This document shows, one piece after another, positions 1 through 10,301 of a stretch of 64,000 nucleotides of DNA. The notes beneath the pieces are model-generated. The model saw only the letters and a list, made by a program, of their open reading frames with translations, was not told where the DNA came from and made no database searches. Origin of the DNA: Lujinxingia litoralis (GTDB lineage Bacteria; Myxococcota_A; Bradymonadia; Bradymonadales; Bradymonadaceae); assembly GCF_003260125.1 (NCBI RefSeq), contig NZ_QHKO01000013.1, positions 1 to 64,000 of the forward strand. Reading direction: 5' to 3'. Positions within the stretch are counted from its first letter, which is position 1. Each line of letters opens with the position of its first letter. The position numbers were made by a program, and so were the translations under genes.

Positions 1-76
1 CGCGACACCTTCGCGAACGCCCCACCGAGGGGGTCGAGGGGGGCGCGACACCTTCGCGAACGCCCGCCAAGGGGGG
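1..76. repeat. Left-edge direct repeat, 22-bp unit at 43-bp offset
   Basis: A perfect 22-base direct repeat occupies 1-22 and 44-65. Its core is the palindrome TTCGCGAA at 11-18 and 54-61. G-rich spacers follow both copies. A third, degraded copy may start near 76. The array is cut by the window edge, so its full length is unknown. It lies just downstream of the minus-strand transporter gene. Confidence 0.75.
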
Positions 77-109
77 CAACACCTCTGCGTGCCCTCTTGC
101 CCCTCCCTC

Positions 110-1021
110 TCAGGCCGCAGCGATCTCCGCCGACCCATCGGCTCCCGCCGGCTCGCCAGACGCCGCGCCCCGGCGCCCGAAATACGCCATCATCACCCCG
201 CCGGTGGCAAACATCACCAGGCTGTAAATGCCCCCGGGCACCGCCATCTGCCCCTGCATCAGGATCGACGTCGCGATCACGATCGCCAGCGTCCCATTCT
301 GCATCCCCGACTCAATGGAAATCGCCAGCGCCTGCGGCAACTCCAGCTTCAGCATCTTCGACGACCAGAACCCGATGAGCATCATCGCCACGTTCAACCC
401 GATCGTCACCGCCGCAAGCTCCGCAAAGTGATTGCGCAACACCTCAATATTCGCCGCAATGATCCCGATGAGCAGCACCACAAACACCACCACCGACCCC
501 ACCCGCGCCGGCCGCTCCAAGCGATCTGCAAGCGCAGGCTTACGCCAACGCAACACCATCCCCAGACTCACCGGCAACACCGTAATCCCCACGATCTGCC
601 CGATGGTCTGCGCCAGCGGAAGCTGCACCGTCGTCGCCTCCCCCATAAAGAACCCCAGTGAAAACACAATGATCAGTGGAATCGTCACCACCGTCACAAA
701 TCCACTGATGGCCGTCAGCGTGATCGACAGCGCCGTATCCCCCCGCGAGACATGCGTGATCAAATTGGAAGTCACCCCGCCCGGACAGGCCGCAATGATC
801 ATCAACCCCACCGCCATCTCCGGACTCAACCCGAACGCCACCGCCAGCCCCAGCCCCACCAAGGGCAGCAATACCAGCTGATTGAGAAGCCCCACGGCCA
901 CCGCCTTCGGAAAGACGACCACCCTCTTAAAATCCTCCACCACCAGCGACAGCCCCATCCCCAGCATGATGATGAAGAGCGACAGCGGCAGCACCAACGA
1001 CGTCAGAACACTCTCTTCCAT
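110..1021 (-). CDS. Bile acid:sodium symporter (BASS) family transporter
   Basis: A 303-residue polytopic inner-membrane protein with about nine or ten hydrophobic segments. It carries two hallmarks of the BASS/SBF family: the PGGVTSNLITHVSRGD stretch near residues 80-95 and the ESGMQNGTLA segment in the second half. Family members couple sodium entry to uptake of organic anions such as bile acids, pantoate or keto acids. The substrate here cannot be read from sequence. The ATG start follows a strong GGAGGGAG ribosome binding site. The C-terminal tail after the last membrane segment is short and Ala/Gly rich. No partner gene is adjacent, so it is probably monocistronic. Confidence 0.85.
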   Translation of the reverse strand: MEESVLTSLVLPLSLFIIMLGMGLSLVVEDFKRVVVFPKAVAVGLLNQLVLLPLVGLGLAVAFGLSPEMAVGLMIIAACPGGVTSNLITHVSRGDTALSITLTAISGFVTVVTIPLIIVFSLGFFMGEATTVQLPLAQTIGQIVGITVLPVSLGMVLRWRKPALADRLERPARVGSVVVFVVLLIGIIAANIEVLRNHFAELAAVTIGLNVAMMLIGFWSSKMLKLELPQALAISIESGMQNGTLAIVIATSILMQGQMAVPGGIYSLVMFATGGVMMAYFGRRGAASGEPAGADGSAEIAAA

Positions 1022-1180
1022 TGCTCCCTCCGAGCCTCAGGCGCCCCGGCGACATGACATCACCGGGCGCATTCACCATTGAATCGTGAGCTCGAAGTAT
1101 CCCCTCCCCCCTTTTCTGACGCAACTCCCCGCAACCCCGGCCGCCGCCCCCCGTCGGGGCCGACCGCCCCCCCCCAACCA

Positions 1181-1771
1181 TCACCAACCCCAGGCCCAGT
1201 CCTGCTGCATGAAATTCGATATCGCGTCTCCGCGTTGCTGCTCCAAATCCACCAGGATCTGCGCCTCACTCTCCGTCGGCCCCACATCCGCAGCCAACTC
1301 CAACCCCAGAACCGTGCCACCCTCCCCATCAAGACTCGGCACATAGCTCCCGTTCAACTCACTCACGTCAAAGCGGTAGTTTACTTTTACGCGCTCCCCC
1401 TCCACCACCGCCCGAACCTCAAACGCCTCATCCAGCGCATCGCCCGCGACACTCGACACGCTGAAAATCAACGGAAGCTCCAGACGCGACTTACACACCT
1501 CGCTCTCCAGATAAAACGCATGGTCGCCGTCGCGCTCAATCATCACCGAAAGCTCCTCTCCACCGCTCGGAGACTCTTCGGCCTCCACCGTCGCCATTGT
1601 GCTCAACCCATCAAACACATCGCCCGGCACCACCCCACCGGGCGCCTCATCCTCCCAGAGCACAGCGGTCTCAATATAGTCGCAGACTTCGTTGCCATAG
1701 AGCGGTTCCGTTACTGAACACCCCGAAACCGCCCCCCCCCCCACCAACACCACCATCATCAGCTTCTTCAT
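1181..1771 (-). CDS. Hypothetical lipoprotein
   Basis: A 196-residue protein with a lysine-rich N-terminus, a short hydrophobic stretch and a lipobox-like VSGC at about residues 15-18. It should therefore be exported and lipidated. The mature part is acidic and contains three further cysteines, but matches no domain I recognise. The ATG has a GAGGGG ribosome binding site five bases upstream. It is divergent from the HMBD lipoprotein gene to its right. The short region in between must hold both promoters, though I find no convincing box pair. Function unknown. Confidence 0.7.
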   Translation of the reverse strand: MKKLMMVVLVGGGAVSGCSVTEPLYGNEVCDYIETAVLWEDEAPGGVVPGDVFDGLSTMATVEAEESPSGGEELSVMIERDGDHAFYLESEVCKSRLELPLIFSVSSVAGDALDEAFEVRAVVEGERVKVNYRFDVSELNGSYVPSLDGEGGTVLGLELAADVGPTESEAQILVDLEQQRGDAISNFMQQDWAWGW

Positions 1772-2010
1772 CGTATCCCCTCAGCGTTGCGCGACCTCAT
1801 TCGGCTCGCATAGAAATGAGTGACCAGACCTATACCCTATTCAGGTTACGCACCACGTTTCAAGTACTGGCGAATTGTCGCGCCTGACCGCTCCCCCCTC
1901 CCCCCACAGCCCGCTCCACCTCTTCAACATACCGTGCTATGCTCCGGGCCAGCGCACACCGCAGGACGCGCTTAACCACACACTCAACTCCCTTTTATGG
2001 AGCCATATCA

Positions 2011-2397
2011 ATGTTCAAACAGCTCGCCATCCTCTTCGCCATCGCGTTGACCCTGATTGCCTGCGACAACAAGTCCGAAGCTGAAGCTCCCGCCGAGGCC
2101 GAAGCCCCTGCCGAAGCCGAAGCCGAAGCTCCCGCCGAAGCCGAAGCTCCCGCCGAAGCCGAAGCTCCTGCGGCCGTCGAAGTCAGCGCCGAAGGCACCA
2201 AGTTCGATCCCCCGGTGAAGGCTGAGCAGCTCCCCGACGGGGTCTACTACTGCGACATGGGCACCGTGCACTACGCCATCGCCAACGACGGTGACACCCG
2301 CTGCCCGCTCTGCAACATGATGCTCACCAAGAAGGGCGCCGCCGAGGCGGGCCATGGTCATGCCCACGGACACGAAGGCCACGATCACGCCCACTGA
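2011..2397 (+). CDS. Lipoprotein with (AEAP)n linker, heavy-metal-binding (HMBD) motif and His-rich tail
   Basis: A 128-residue protein. The N-terminal signal ends in the lipobox LIAC (Cys18). A low-complexity Ala/Glu/Pro linker spans about residues 22-55. Next comes a YYCDMGTVHYAI...CPLCNMML block that resembles the heavy-metal-binding domain (YHS-like, consensus YTCPMHP...CPKCGM) found in copper-efflux proteins. The C-terminus is a His-rich tail, HGHAHGHEGHDHAH. Together these suggest a surface or periplasmic metal buffer; that is inference. I chose the ATG at 2011, which has GGAG nine bases upstream and gives a clean signal peptide. A longer frame upstream lacks one. A strong terminator follows. 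Confidence 0.8.
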   Translation: MFKQLAILFAIALTLIACDNKSEAEAPAEAEAPAEAEAEAPAEAEAPAEAEAPAAVEVSAEGTKFDPPVKAEQLPDGVYYCDMGTVHYAIANDGDTRCPLCNMMLTKKGAAEAGHGHAHGHEGHDHAH

Positions 2398-2420
2398 TCG
2401 CTGCCCTCTACCGGCCACAC

Positions 2421-2459
2421 AAAAAAGCCCACCGCGCGATACGCGCGGTGGGCTTTTTT
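2421..2459. terminator. Bidirectional Rho-independent terminator
   Basis: A perfect 18-bp inverted repeat (2421-2438 and 2442-2459) with a 3-base loop. It is flanked by A6 on one side and T6 on the other, so it works in both directions. It separates the convergent HMBD lipoprotein gene (+) and the uridylyltransferase gene (-). Confidence 0.95.
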
Positions 2460-2501
2460 CGTCCGAGCCCGAAGAACTCGTCGCCCTCTTCGTTTACGAC
2501 C

Positions 2502-3632
2502 TCATTCTGCGGCTCGCTCCGCGAGCACATCGGCCAGAAAAGCCCGATGCTCCCGCAGGTCCTCCCGTCGTTTAATCGGCAAAAAACGCGAGCGCACGCC
2601 GCTACGAGGCACCTCCACAAAACGGGTCTTCAGATACGCCGAGAGTTCCCCGGCCAGCCGCTCAAACTGCACCACCGAAGCGCCGTCGACCCGCTTGTGC
2701 ACCATGAACCAGGTCAGCTCAAACCCACGCTCCAGCGCCGCCGCACTGAACATAAATGAGTTGGTATTAAAGACCGGGATCGTGCTCACATCAAAGCGCT
2801 TCGGAAAGCGAAACGCCTCCAGGATCTGCAACGCCCCATCGACCCGGGCCGGCATCCCGCCCTGATCGCCCGCAAGCTTCTGCACGACCTCCACGCTCAT
2901 CTCCACCCCGCGTTCCTCGGCCGCCTCCACATGCGCCCCCACAATCACCGGGTCCAGATCGGCGAGCACATTATCGACGTTCGACATCAGCAGATAGCGT
3001 CCGCCGCGCGCCCGAAACGCCTGGAGCGCCCCGCGCCCCAGGGCCTCCACCACATCGCCATGCCCGGGCGCATAAAGCGTACTCCCGGCCGCGCGCCCCC
3101 GAAACACCTCCCCCTCAGGCGTCAACCTCACGCTTACGTTCTGCGTAAAGGGAAGCACCTGTTCCGGATCCATCCCGAAGTAATCATGGGCCTCCAGATG
3201 CGCGCGCGTCGGCATGTCCGTCGCAAAACTGTTCATCAAAAGCACCGGACAGCGCCCCCAGGCCCGCGCGTCGCCCATTTTCATCCCCAGAAACGAGCAC
3301 CCCTCCAGCACCTCCACACACCCCTTCACAACCCCACCAAAGCGCGTGGCCATGCCTCCGTTCAGCACCAGCGCTCCGACCTCGCCTGCCCGCAACGCGG
3401 CCATGCCCCGCTCGTGAAGCTCCCGCTCCCGCACACTCCCGGGCGCCGGCAAGACCTCCACATCGTCAGGCGCCGGCCTCTCCACCTGTCCCCGTACCTG
3501 ATTATCGGATTCCTGCCAGGCCCCCGACCTCAGCCGAGCGCGCAGTCGCGCGAACATCGCCTCATCAAAACCATGAGCTTGCAACAACGCGCGCTCCTCG
3601 TCCCTCAGCGATTCCATCACGCTCGAAACCAT
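2502..3632 (-). CDS. UTP--glucose-1-phosphate uridylyltransferase / UDP-sugar pyrophosphorylase family
   Basis: About 376 residues of the eukaryote-like UDPGP nucleotidyltransferase family, which makes UDP-sugars and pyrophosphate from UTP and a sugar 1-phosphate. Visible features are the nucleotide-binding loop LNGGMATRFGG near residue 95, the LLMNSFAT segment, QNVSVRL, the metal/substrate segment LMSNVDNVLA, and the late segment PVFNTNSFMFS. A Lys-containing FLPIKRREDL lies near the end. The ATG at 3632 has GAGGGG just upstream. An ATG at 3647 and one at 3617 are alternatives. It would supply UDP-glucose for envelope polysaccharide, but no glycosyltransferase is adjacent. Confidence 0.85.
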   Translation of the reverse strand: MVSSVMESLRDEERALLQAHGFDEAMFARLRARLRSGAWQESDNQVRGQVERPAPDDVEVLPAPGSVRERELHERGMAALRAGEVGALVLNGGMATRFGGVVKGCVEVLEGCSFLGMKMGDARAWGRCPVLLMNSFATDMPTRAHLEAHDYFGMDPEQVLPFTQNVSVRLTPEGEVFRGRAAGSTLYAPGHGDVVEALGRGALQAFRARGGRYLLMSNVDNVLADLDPVIVGAHVEAAEERGVEMSVEVVQKLAGDQGGMPARVDGALQILEAFRFPKRFDVSTIPVFNTNSFMFSAAALERGFELTWFMVHKRVDGASVVQFERLAGELSAYLKTRFVEVPRSGVRSRFLPIKRREDLREHRAFLADVLAERAAE

Positions 3633-3716
3633 GCATCCCCTCGTCATTCAGATGTCTCGCCAGATCGGTCAGGGCATCGCGTCCCCTTCCACGACGCCCC
3701 CTCCCTGCGTACGAAG

Positions 3717-4118
3717 TCATCGCACTCGCAACTCGTAGCGCCCACCCTCGCCGCTCACCCGCACGTAATAGATTCCGGGATTCACCCGCCGAGCCAACGC
3801 AGTCTTACCACCCTCGGTGGTGGAAACTCCCAGGCGGTCGCCGGTCGCCCCCTGCAACTCCAACGTCATCTTGGCCTCACCGCGTTGAGCCCTCAGTGAG
3901 AAGGTCAACTCCCGGGCCTCATCCACCCGCACAAAGAACCAGTCTTCGCGGTCCCGGGGCGGCGAGATGGCATCGCTATGAGAGGCCCCCGGCGCGAGCT
4001 GGCGCGCCTGCATACGCGAACCGTCCGCGTCTCGCCCCTGCGCATACCCGACCGCGGCCACACCCAACACCAGGAGCATAACCCCGACGCCTGCCAGCGC
4101 TCGTCGACCTCTCTTCAT
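3717..4118 (-). CDS. Secreted protein with pre-peptidase C-terminal (PPC)-like beta domain
   Basis: A 133-residue protein. It has an N-terminal signal peptide ending near GYAQG, then a single beta-sandwich-like region containing DWFFVRVDEA, LELQGATGDRL, and NPGIYYVRVSGEGG. This pattern is typical of bacterial pre-peptidase C-terminal domains, which are usually appended to secreted enzymes. Here the domain stands alone. The ATG at 4118 sits six bases after GGAGG; the GTG one codon earlier is too close. The role is unknown; carbohydrate or envelope binding is a guess. Confidence 0.65.
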   Translation of the reverse strand: MKRGRRALAGVGVMLLVLGVAAVGYAQGRDADGSRMQARQLAPGASHSDAISPPRDREDWFFVRVDEARELTFSLRAQRGEAKMTLELQGATGDRLGVSTTEGGKTALARRVNPGIYYVRVSGEGGRYELRVR

Positions 4119-4208
4119 CACCTACCTCCGCTGCTCACGCCGACCACCATCACGACATCACGCACATCGCATCTTACGCTCCTCTCCCGGGTCCGGGCAA
4201 AGCCCGCT

Positions 4209-5321
4209 TTACCTTCGATGCGACGCGCCCACGGCCTCGGACACACTCGCGTAGCCCCGACGCTCCAGCAACTCCAACAATTCCAGTTGCATCCGCCGGA
4301 CCATCAGGGGCCCTTCGTACACAAAGCCCGTCCATACCTGGACCAACGAGGCTCCGGCCTCCAGCGCCTCCAGCGCGTCTTCGGCGTCAAAAATCCCGCC
4401 CACGCCCACAATCGGCACCTCCCCCCGAGTGCGCCGATAGATGTACCCGATCACCTCGCGGCTGCGTCGGGCCAACGGGCGTCCCGACACCCCGCCGGCG
4501 CCCAGCTCCTCCACCCCGGGGGCACGCAAGCCCTGCCGCGAAATCGTGGTGTTGGTCGCCACCACCCCGTCGATACCCACTTCCGCCACCACCTCGAGCA
4601 CATCATCGATCGCCCCCTCTCCCAGGTCCGGCGCCATCTTCACCAGCAGGGGTGTACGACGAGTGCCCTCGCTCAACGACGCATTGAGCGCCTGCAGACT
4701 CCCCAGCAGCTCCCTCAAGGGTGCCTTTTCCTGCAACGAGCGCAGCCCCGGCGTATTGGGCGAGCTCACGTTGACCACCAGATAGTCTGCAAATCGATGC
4801 AGCTCGCGCAGGGTGGTGGCGTAATCCTCCCGAGCCCGATCCAGCGGTGTCACCTTCGACTTCCCGATATTGATGCCCAGCACCGGCTCCACCCGCAGCT
4901 CCTCCAGACGCCGCGCCACAGCCTGACTGCCCCCATTATTAAACCCCATCCGGTTGAGGAGCGCCTCGTCCTCCGTTAACCGAAAAAGCCGCGGCCGGGG
5001 ATTTCCGGCCTGCGCCAGCGCGGTCACCGTCCCCACCTCGACATGCCCGAACCCCAGCGCCCCCAGGGCATTGACCCAGCGCGCATCCTTATCAAACCCC
5101 GCGGCCAGCCCCACCGGGTTTGCAAAATGCACGCCCCAGAGCTTCTGCCCCAGACGCGGGTCATCCACGCGCAACGCGCGCTGCGCCAGCTCTCGAATCG
5201 GAGCCGGGCGCATCAACCTCGACCACGCCCCCATCACCAGATAATGAGCCTGCTCGGCATCCAGGCCGAACAACACCCCTCGCACCGCCCGATACACGCG
5301 ACTGCCTTTGCGCGCGCTCAC
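4209..5321 (-). CDS. pyrD: Dihydroorotate dehydrogenase (quinone), class 2
   Basis: A 370-residue FMN enzyme that oxidises dihydroorotate to orotate with membrane quinone (pyrimidine biosynthesis). Class 2 features are the N-terminal helical membrane-association region, NPVGLAAGFDKDA, the RMGFNNGG segment, INIGKSK, VNVSSPNTPGLR with the catalytic serine, and ATNTTISR. The FMN phosphate site reads VGVGGIFDAEDALE. The GTG start overlaps the TGA of the spoVR gene by four bases (GTGA), so the two are translationally coupled. Linkage to the prkA-yeaH-spoVR stress operon is unusual and may place pyrimidine synthesis under the same control. Confidence 0.95.
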   Translation of the reverse strand: MSARKGSRVYRAVRGVLFGLDAEQAHYLVMGAWSRLMRPAPIRELAQRALRVDDPRLGQKLWGVHFANPVGLAAGFDKDARWVNALGALGFGHVEVGTVTALAQAGNPRPRLFRLTEDEALLNRMGFNNGGSQAVARRLEELRVEPVLGINIGKSKVTPLDRAREDYATTLRELHRFADYLVVNVSSPNTPGLRSLQEKAPLRELLGSLQALNASLSEGTRRTPLLVKMAPDLGEGAIDDVLEVVAEVGIDGVVATNTTISRQGLRAPGVEELGAGGVSGRPLARRSREVIGYIYRRTRGEVPIVGVGGIFDAEDALEALEAGASLVQVWTGFVYEGPLMVRRMQLELLELLERRGYASVSEAVGASHRR

Positions 5322-6814
5322 ACGCCGATCGTCTCGTAAGGGATGCTCTGCTCCTTATGCTCGGTACCATCATAAGACATCAACAACCCCTTCTCCTCGC
5401 GCATCGTCTCCAGACTCACCGGGCGCTTCCAGATGCGATAGATCGACTCCAACACCTCATGCGCGTAGTCCGCGCGAAGCTCGGTGCCCTCAAACTTGTG
5501 ATGCAGGAGCAACTCGCGCCGATTCCGAAAATTTCCATCGCGCACGTAGATAAAGGGCTGGCCGAAGTTGGTCAGGGAGTCGAGCAGACGTCTCTTGATC
5601 TCCTCAAACTCGCGACTCTCGATCTCCCAGTGCCCACTTTTTCGATTGTACCCGTAGGTGAACATCTGGCTCTGGGAGGCGAACTCCTCGGTCAAAAACT
5701 CATCGATGAAGGTCACATCGTTGTAGAGCTTGCGCACCCGAAAGATCTGATCGCGCCCCAACCCCAGCTCCTTATCCCAGGAATCGCGTCGCTCCAGATC
5801 GTCGACCTCCTCCCACTCTTTGCCGAACTTGCCCTTGTTCCACCGATCCTCAATGTCCCGAAAGAGCGCCACCCCCAGCTTATAAGGGTTGAGCTGCCCC
5901 GGCGCGCTCGACATCACCCGGCTGTTAATGTCGGCAAAGTCGATGATTTCGGAGTCGTTCAGCACCCGGGTGGTCAGAATCTTGGAGTGCCAGTACGACG
6001 CCCACCCCTCGTTCATGATTTTCGTCTGCCCCTGCGGAGCGAAGTAATACGCCTCCTCGCGCATGATCGACAGAATGTCGGCCTCCCACCCCTCCAGCGG
6101 CGCATGCTCAAGCAAAAAGAGCATCACATCGCGCTCCGGCCGCCTGGGGAAGTGGCGGGCCTCTTCGGCCTCCTGAGCCATGCGCTTCTTCTGCTCTTCG
6201 ATGAAGGACTGCGGATTGATGAACTCATCCATGTAGTCCTTGGCCTGAAACTTCGGCACCTCCCGCTGGCGCATCTCCTCGGGATTCATCTCCTCGCCAC
6301 GCCGCTCAATGAAAGGGCTGTAATAATCGATCAGGTTATCGATCGAGAGGCACGTATCGATGAAGTTCTCCACCGCCTCAATACCCTGCCGGTCCGCGTA
6401 GCGCCGGATCCGCGCGCCGTGGTTAGCCATCTCATCGACCATCCGCCGGTTGGTTTTTGAGAAGTAATAGTTGTTCTTAAAGAAATCGACGTGTGCATAC
6501 ACGTGGGCGATCACCGTCTTCTGATCGACCAGATTATTCCCCTCCAACAGATAAGCATAAGAAGGGTCATTGTTGATGACCATCTCGTAGATCTTCGAGA
6601 GCCCGTACTCATAGCTCTTGGAGAGCTGCTCGTACTCCATCCCAAAACGCCAGTGCGGATAGCGCGTGGGAAAACCGCCGTACGAGGCGATCTCGTTCAT
6701 CTGCTTATAGTCGACCGGCTCAAAGATCGTCTCAAAGAAGTCCAGTCCGAAGTCCTCGGCCACCTCTTTGATATGCGCGATGATCTCTTGAATCTGTGGC
6801 GATAATGCCTTCAT
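5318..6814 (-). CDS. spoVR: SpoVR family protein (YcgB-like)
   Basis: A 498-residue cytoplasmic protein of the SpoVR/YcgB family, which is of normal length. Recognisable family segments are PHWRFGMEYEQL, LSKIYEMVINNDPSYAYL, NEGWASYWHSKI in the centre and LFRDIEDRWNKGKFG. SpoVR was named for a spore-cortex phenotype in Bacillus, but the family is common in non-spore formers next to prkA and DUF444 genes. Its molecular activity is not established. The ATG follows GAAGG at eight bases. It lies 35 bases after the DUF444 gene and overlaps pyrD by four bases, so all are probably one transcript. Confidence 0.95.
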   Translation of the reverse strand: MKALSPQIQEIIAHIKEVAEDFGLDFFETIFEPVDYKQMNEIASYGGFPTRYPHWRFGMEYEQLSKSYEYGLSKIYEMVINNDPSYAYLLEGNNLVDQKTVIAHVYAHVDFFKNNYYFSKTNRRMVDEMANHGARIRRYADRQGIEAVENFIDTCLSIDNLIDYYSPFIERRGEEMNPEEMRQREVPKFQAKDYMDEFINPQSFIEEQKKRMAQEAEEARHFPRRPERDVMLFLLEHAPLEGWEADILSIMREEAYYFAPQGQTKIMNEGWASYWHSKILTTRVLNDSEIIDFADINSRVMSSAPGQLNPYKLGVALFRDIEDRWNKGKFGKEWEEVDDLERRDSWDKELGLGRDQIFRVRKLYNDVTFIDEFLTEEFASQSQMFTYGYNRKSGHWEIESREFEEIKRRLLDSLTNFGQPFIYVRDGNFRNRRELLLHHKFEGTELRADYAHEVLESIYRIWKRPVSLETMREEKGLLMSYDGTEHKEQSIPYETIGV

Positions 6815-6849
6815 GAAATACCTTCTCGTCGCAGGCTCATGGCGCTTCG

Positions 6850-7965
<1,116 letters not shown>

Positions 7966-8079
7966 GACTCAAATCCCTCGTCAGGCCATGCCCGACCCTG
8001 CGCCACCTGCTCAAAGAGAGCCGGCGCTCGCCCCGGCCAGGGAGCGGCGCCGACCCATCGAATCACCTCCGCGCCCGGA

Positions 8080-10140
8080 TCACGACTGCTGCTTGGAGTC
8101 CCCACGCGCAAAGATGCTTGCCACAAAGTTAAGCACATCCGTGGCCGACTCCTCGTTGTAGCCGTAGTCGCGAATCAGACGCTGTTTGACGATATCGATC
8201 TTCTCCTGGGTATCGCGATCCACCACGTTGGAGACCACACTCGCCAGCTTGATCGAGTCCTTCTGATCCTCGAAGAGTTTGAGTTCCAATGCCTTCCGCA
8301 GGCGCTCGTTGGTCTGATAGGTGAACTGCTTCCCATCAATGGCCAACGCCCCGATGTAGTTCATGATCTCGCGGCGGAAGTCGTCTTTGCGGCTATCAGG
8401 GATATCGATCTTCTCCTCGATCGACCGCATCAAACGCTCATCGGGCTCCTCGTACTGACCGGTGTACTTATTCCGCACCTTCTCCTTCTGAGTGTAAGCT
8501 TTGACGTTGTCGATGTAGTTGGCGCAAAGCTTGGAAATCGCCTCTTCGTCGGCCGAAATCGCCCGTTGGACTTCGTTTTTAACGATGTCCTCGTACTCCT
8601 GCTTCACCACCGCCAGCATCTCCCGGTAGCGCCCTCGCTCATCTTCAGAACTGATCAGGCTGTGGTTCTTCAAACCTCCCTCCAGCTCATTCAACACCAG
8701 GAAGGGGTTAATGCTGCTCTCGGTCTTATCGCTGACCAGCGCATTGGAGAGCTTGTCCTGAATGTAGCGCGGACTCACCCCGGTGAGCCCCTCTCGCACC
8801 GTCTCCTTACGCAGCTCCTTGACGTTGTCCTGGGTGTACCCGGTGAGCGACTTCCCGTCGTAAAGTTTCAACTTCTGCAACAGGGTCAGGTCGTGCTTCT
8901 TCGGGTCTTCCAGACGCGTGAGCACCGCCCACATCGCCGCCATCTCAATCGTATGCGGAGCGATGTGTTTGCCTTTGACCTTCTCGTTGTTGAAGTCCTT
9001 TTTGTAGATGCGAATCTCTTCCTGATACTTGGTGATGTAGGGGATATCGATCTTGACCGTGCGGTCGCGCAACGCCTCCATGTATTCGTTGCCCAGGAGC
9101 TTGCGGTACTCCGGCTCGTTGGTGTGACCGATGATCACCTCGTCGATATCGGTCTGCGCGAATTTCTTGGGCTTGATCTTGCGCTCTTGCGTCGCTCCCA
9201 GCAGATCGTAGAGGAAGGCCACATCCAGCTTCAGGATCTCCACAAACTCGATGATGCCGCGGTTGGCCACGCAGAACTCACCATCGAAGTTGAACGCCCG
9301 CGGGTCGCTGTCGGAGCCATAAATGGCGATCTTGCGATAGTTAATGTCGCCGGTGAGCTCCGTCGAATCCTGGTTCTTTTCGTCTTTGGGCTGGAAGGTC
9401 CCGATGCCCACGCGATCTTTTTCGCTGAAGAGCATCCGCCTCACCCGCACATGCTCCATCACCCGGGTCCAGTCGCCGCCGTAGTGCCGCATCAGCTCCT
9501 TGAAGATGAAGCGGCTGGCCGGATTCAGATCCCCGCGCACCCGGATCGACTCGACGTTCTCCACCCCCAATTCCTCCAGCGCCCCGCGACGCCACTCCTG
9601 GGGAATGAGCTTGAGCGGCTCCTCATTCATCGGATCATGGAGTACCTCCTGTCCGCCCGTGAGGTGCTGGAGCTCCTCCGGCATCACCCAACTAAAGGTG
9701 TAGAGTCGCCCGTCTTCAGTGCGGGTGTACTCCTCCATCCCCTTCTTCAGCAGGCGAGCAATGGTCGACTTGGAGCTTCCCACCGGACCGTGAAGCAAGA
9801 TGATGCGTTTCTCGGTGCCGTACTCATTGGCCGCCGCTTTAAAGACATTGACCAGGCGCATCAGCGGAATATCAAGCCCGTAGATCGCGTCGGCCCCACC
9901 GCTGATTTCATCCTTGAAGAAGTTATAGCGTACGATCTTCTTCTTATTGTCGATGTACTCCTCGGTCCCGTACGACATCACCATATCAAAGATGCGCTGG
10001 TAGGCGTTGCGCGTTATCCGCGTATCCTCGCGCACCAGATCGAGATACGCCTCGAAGCTCCCCTCCCAGTGCAGATCACGGTACTCGTCAATGTCATGGT
10101 GACGACCAATTTTATGCAGCAGGCTCTCTTTAGCGCTCAT
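8080..10140 (-). CDS. prkA: PrkA family serine protein kinase / AAA+ protein
   Basis: A 686-residue protein of the PrkA (YeaG) family. The N-terminal AAA domain has a Walker A motif, GPVGSSKST, at 118-126. The C-terminal third is the PrkA-specific domain once described as a kinase resembling eukaryotic cAMP-dependent kinases. In enterobacteria the yeaGH operon responds to nitrogen starvation and stationary phase through sigma-54. The start ATG has AGGAG ten bases upstream. It is the first gene of the prkA-DUF444-spoVR-pyrD run. A sigma-54-type promoter candidate is described at 10248-10261. Confidence 0.95.
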   Translation of the reverse strand: MSAKESLLHKIGRHHDIDEYRDLHWEGSFEAYLDLVREDTRITRNAYQRIFDMVMSYGTEEYIDNKKKIVRYNFFKDEISGGADAIYGLDIPLMRLVNVFKAAANEYGTEKRIILLHGPVGSSKSTIARLLKKGMEEYTRTEDGRLYTFSWVMPEELQHLTGGQEVLHDPMNEEPLKLIPQEWRRGALEELGVENVESIRVRGDLNPASRFIFKELMRHYGGDWTRVMEHVRVRRMLFSEKDRVGIGTFQPKDEKNQDSTELTGDINYRKIAIYGSDSDPRAFNFDGEFCVANRGIIEFVEILKLDVAFLYDLLGATQERKIKPKKFAQTDIDEVIIGHTNEPEYRKLLGNEYMEALRDRTVKIDIPYITKYQEEIRIYKKDFNNEKVKGKHIAPHTIEMAAMWAVLTRLEDPKKHDLTLLQKLKLYDGKSLTGYTQDNVKELRKETVREGLTGVSPRYIQDKLSNALVSDKTESSINPFLVLNELEGGLKNHSLISSEDERGRYREMLAVVKQEYEDIVKNEVQRAISADEEAISKLCANYIDNVKAYTQKEKVRNKYTGQYEEPDERLMRSIEEKIDIPDSRKDDFRREIMNYIGALAIDGKQFTYQTNERLRKALELKLFEDQKDSIKLASVVSNVVDRDTQEKIDIVKQRLIRDYGYNEESATDVLNFVASIFARGDSKQQS

Positions 10141-10247
10141 AGATGGTATTCTCCTGACGTCTCTCGAATGCGCTTCGATAATCGTATGAAGCTATCCCCA
10201 CGACGCAACGCGGCGACCGCCTCTGGGCTGCGAATGACTACGGTAGA

Positions 10248-10261
10248 GCAACTTCTATGCC
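10248..10261 (-). promoter_or_regulatory. Candidate sigma-54 (-24/-12) promoter for prkA operon
   Basis: On the minus strand the sequence reads GGCATAGAAGTTGC followed by T. This fits the sigma-54 consensus TGGCAC-N5-TTGC[AT] with the exact GG-N10-GC spacing and intact TTGC. The predicted start is near 10236, which leaves a leader of about 96 bases before the prkA ATG. Sigma-54 control of yeaGH is established in E. coli. Its use here is inference from the match and position. Confidence 0.6.
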
Positions 10262-10301
10262 GGCTTGCTCTCGGAAAACCTCCCGGTTTGCCCGATGCCC
10301 G

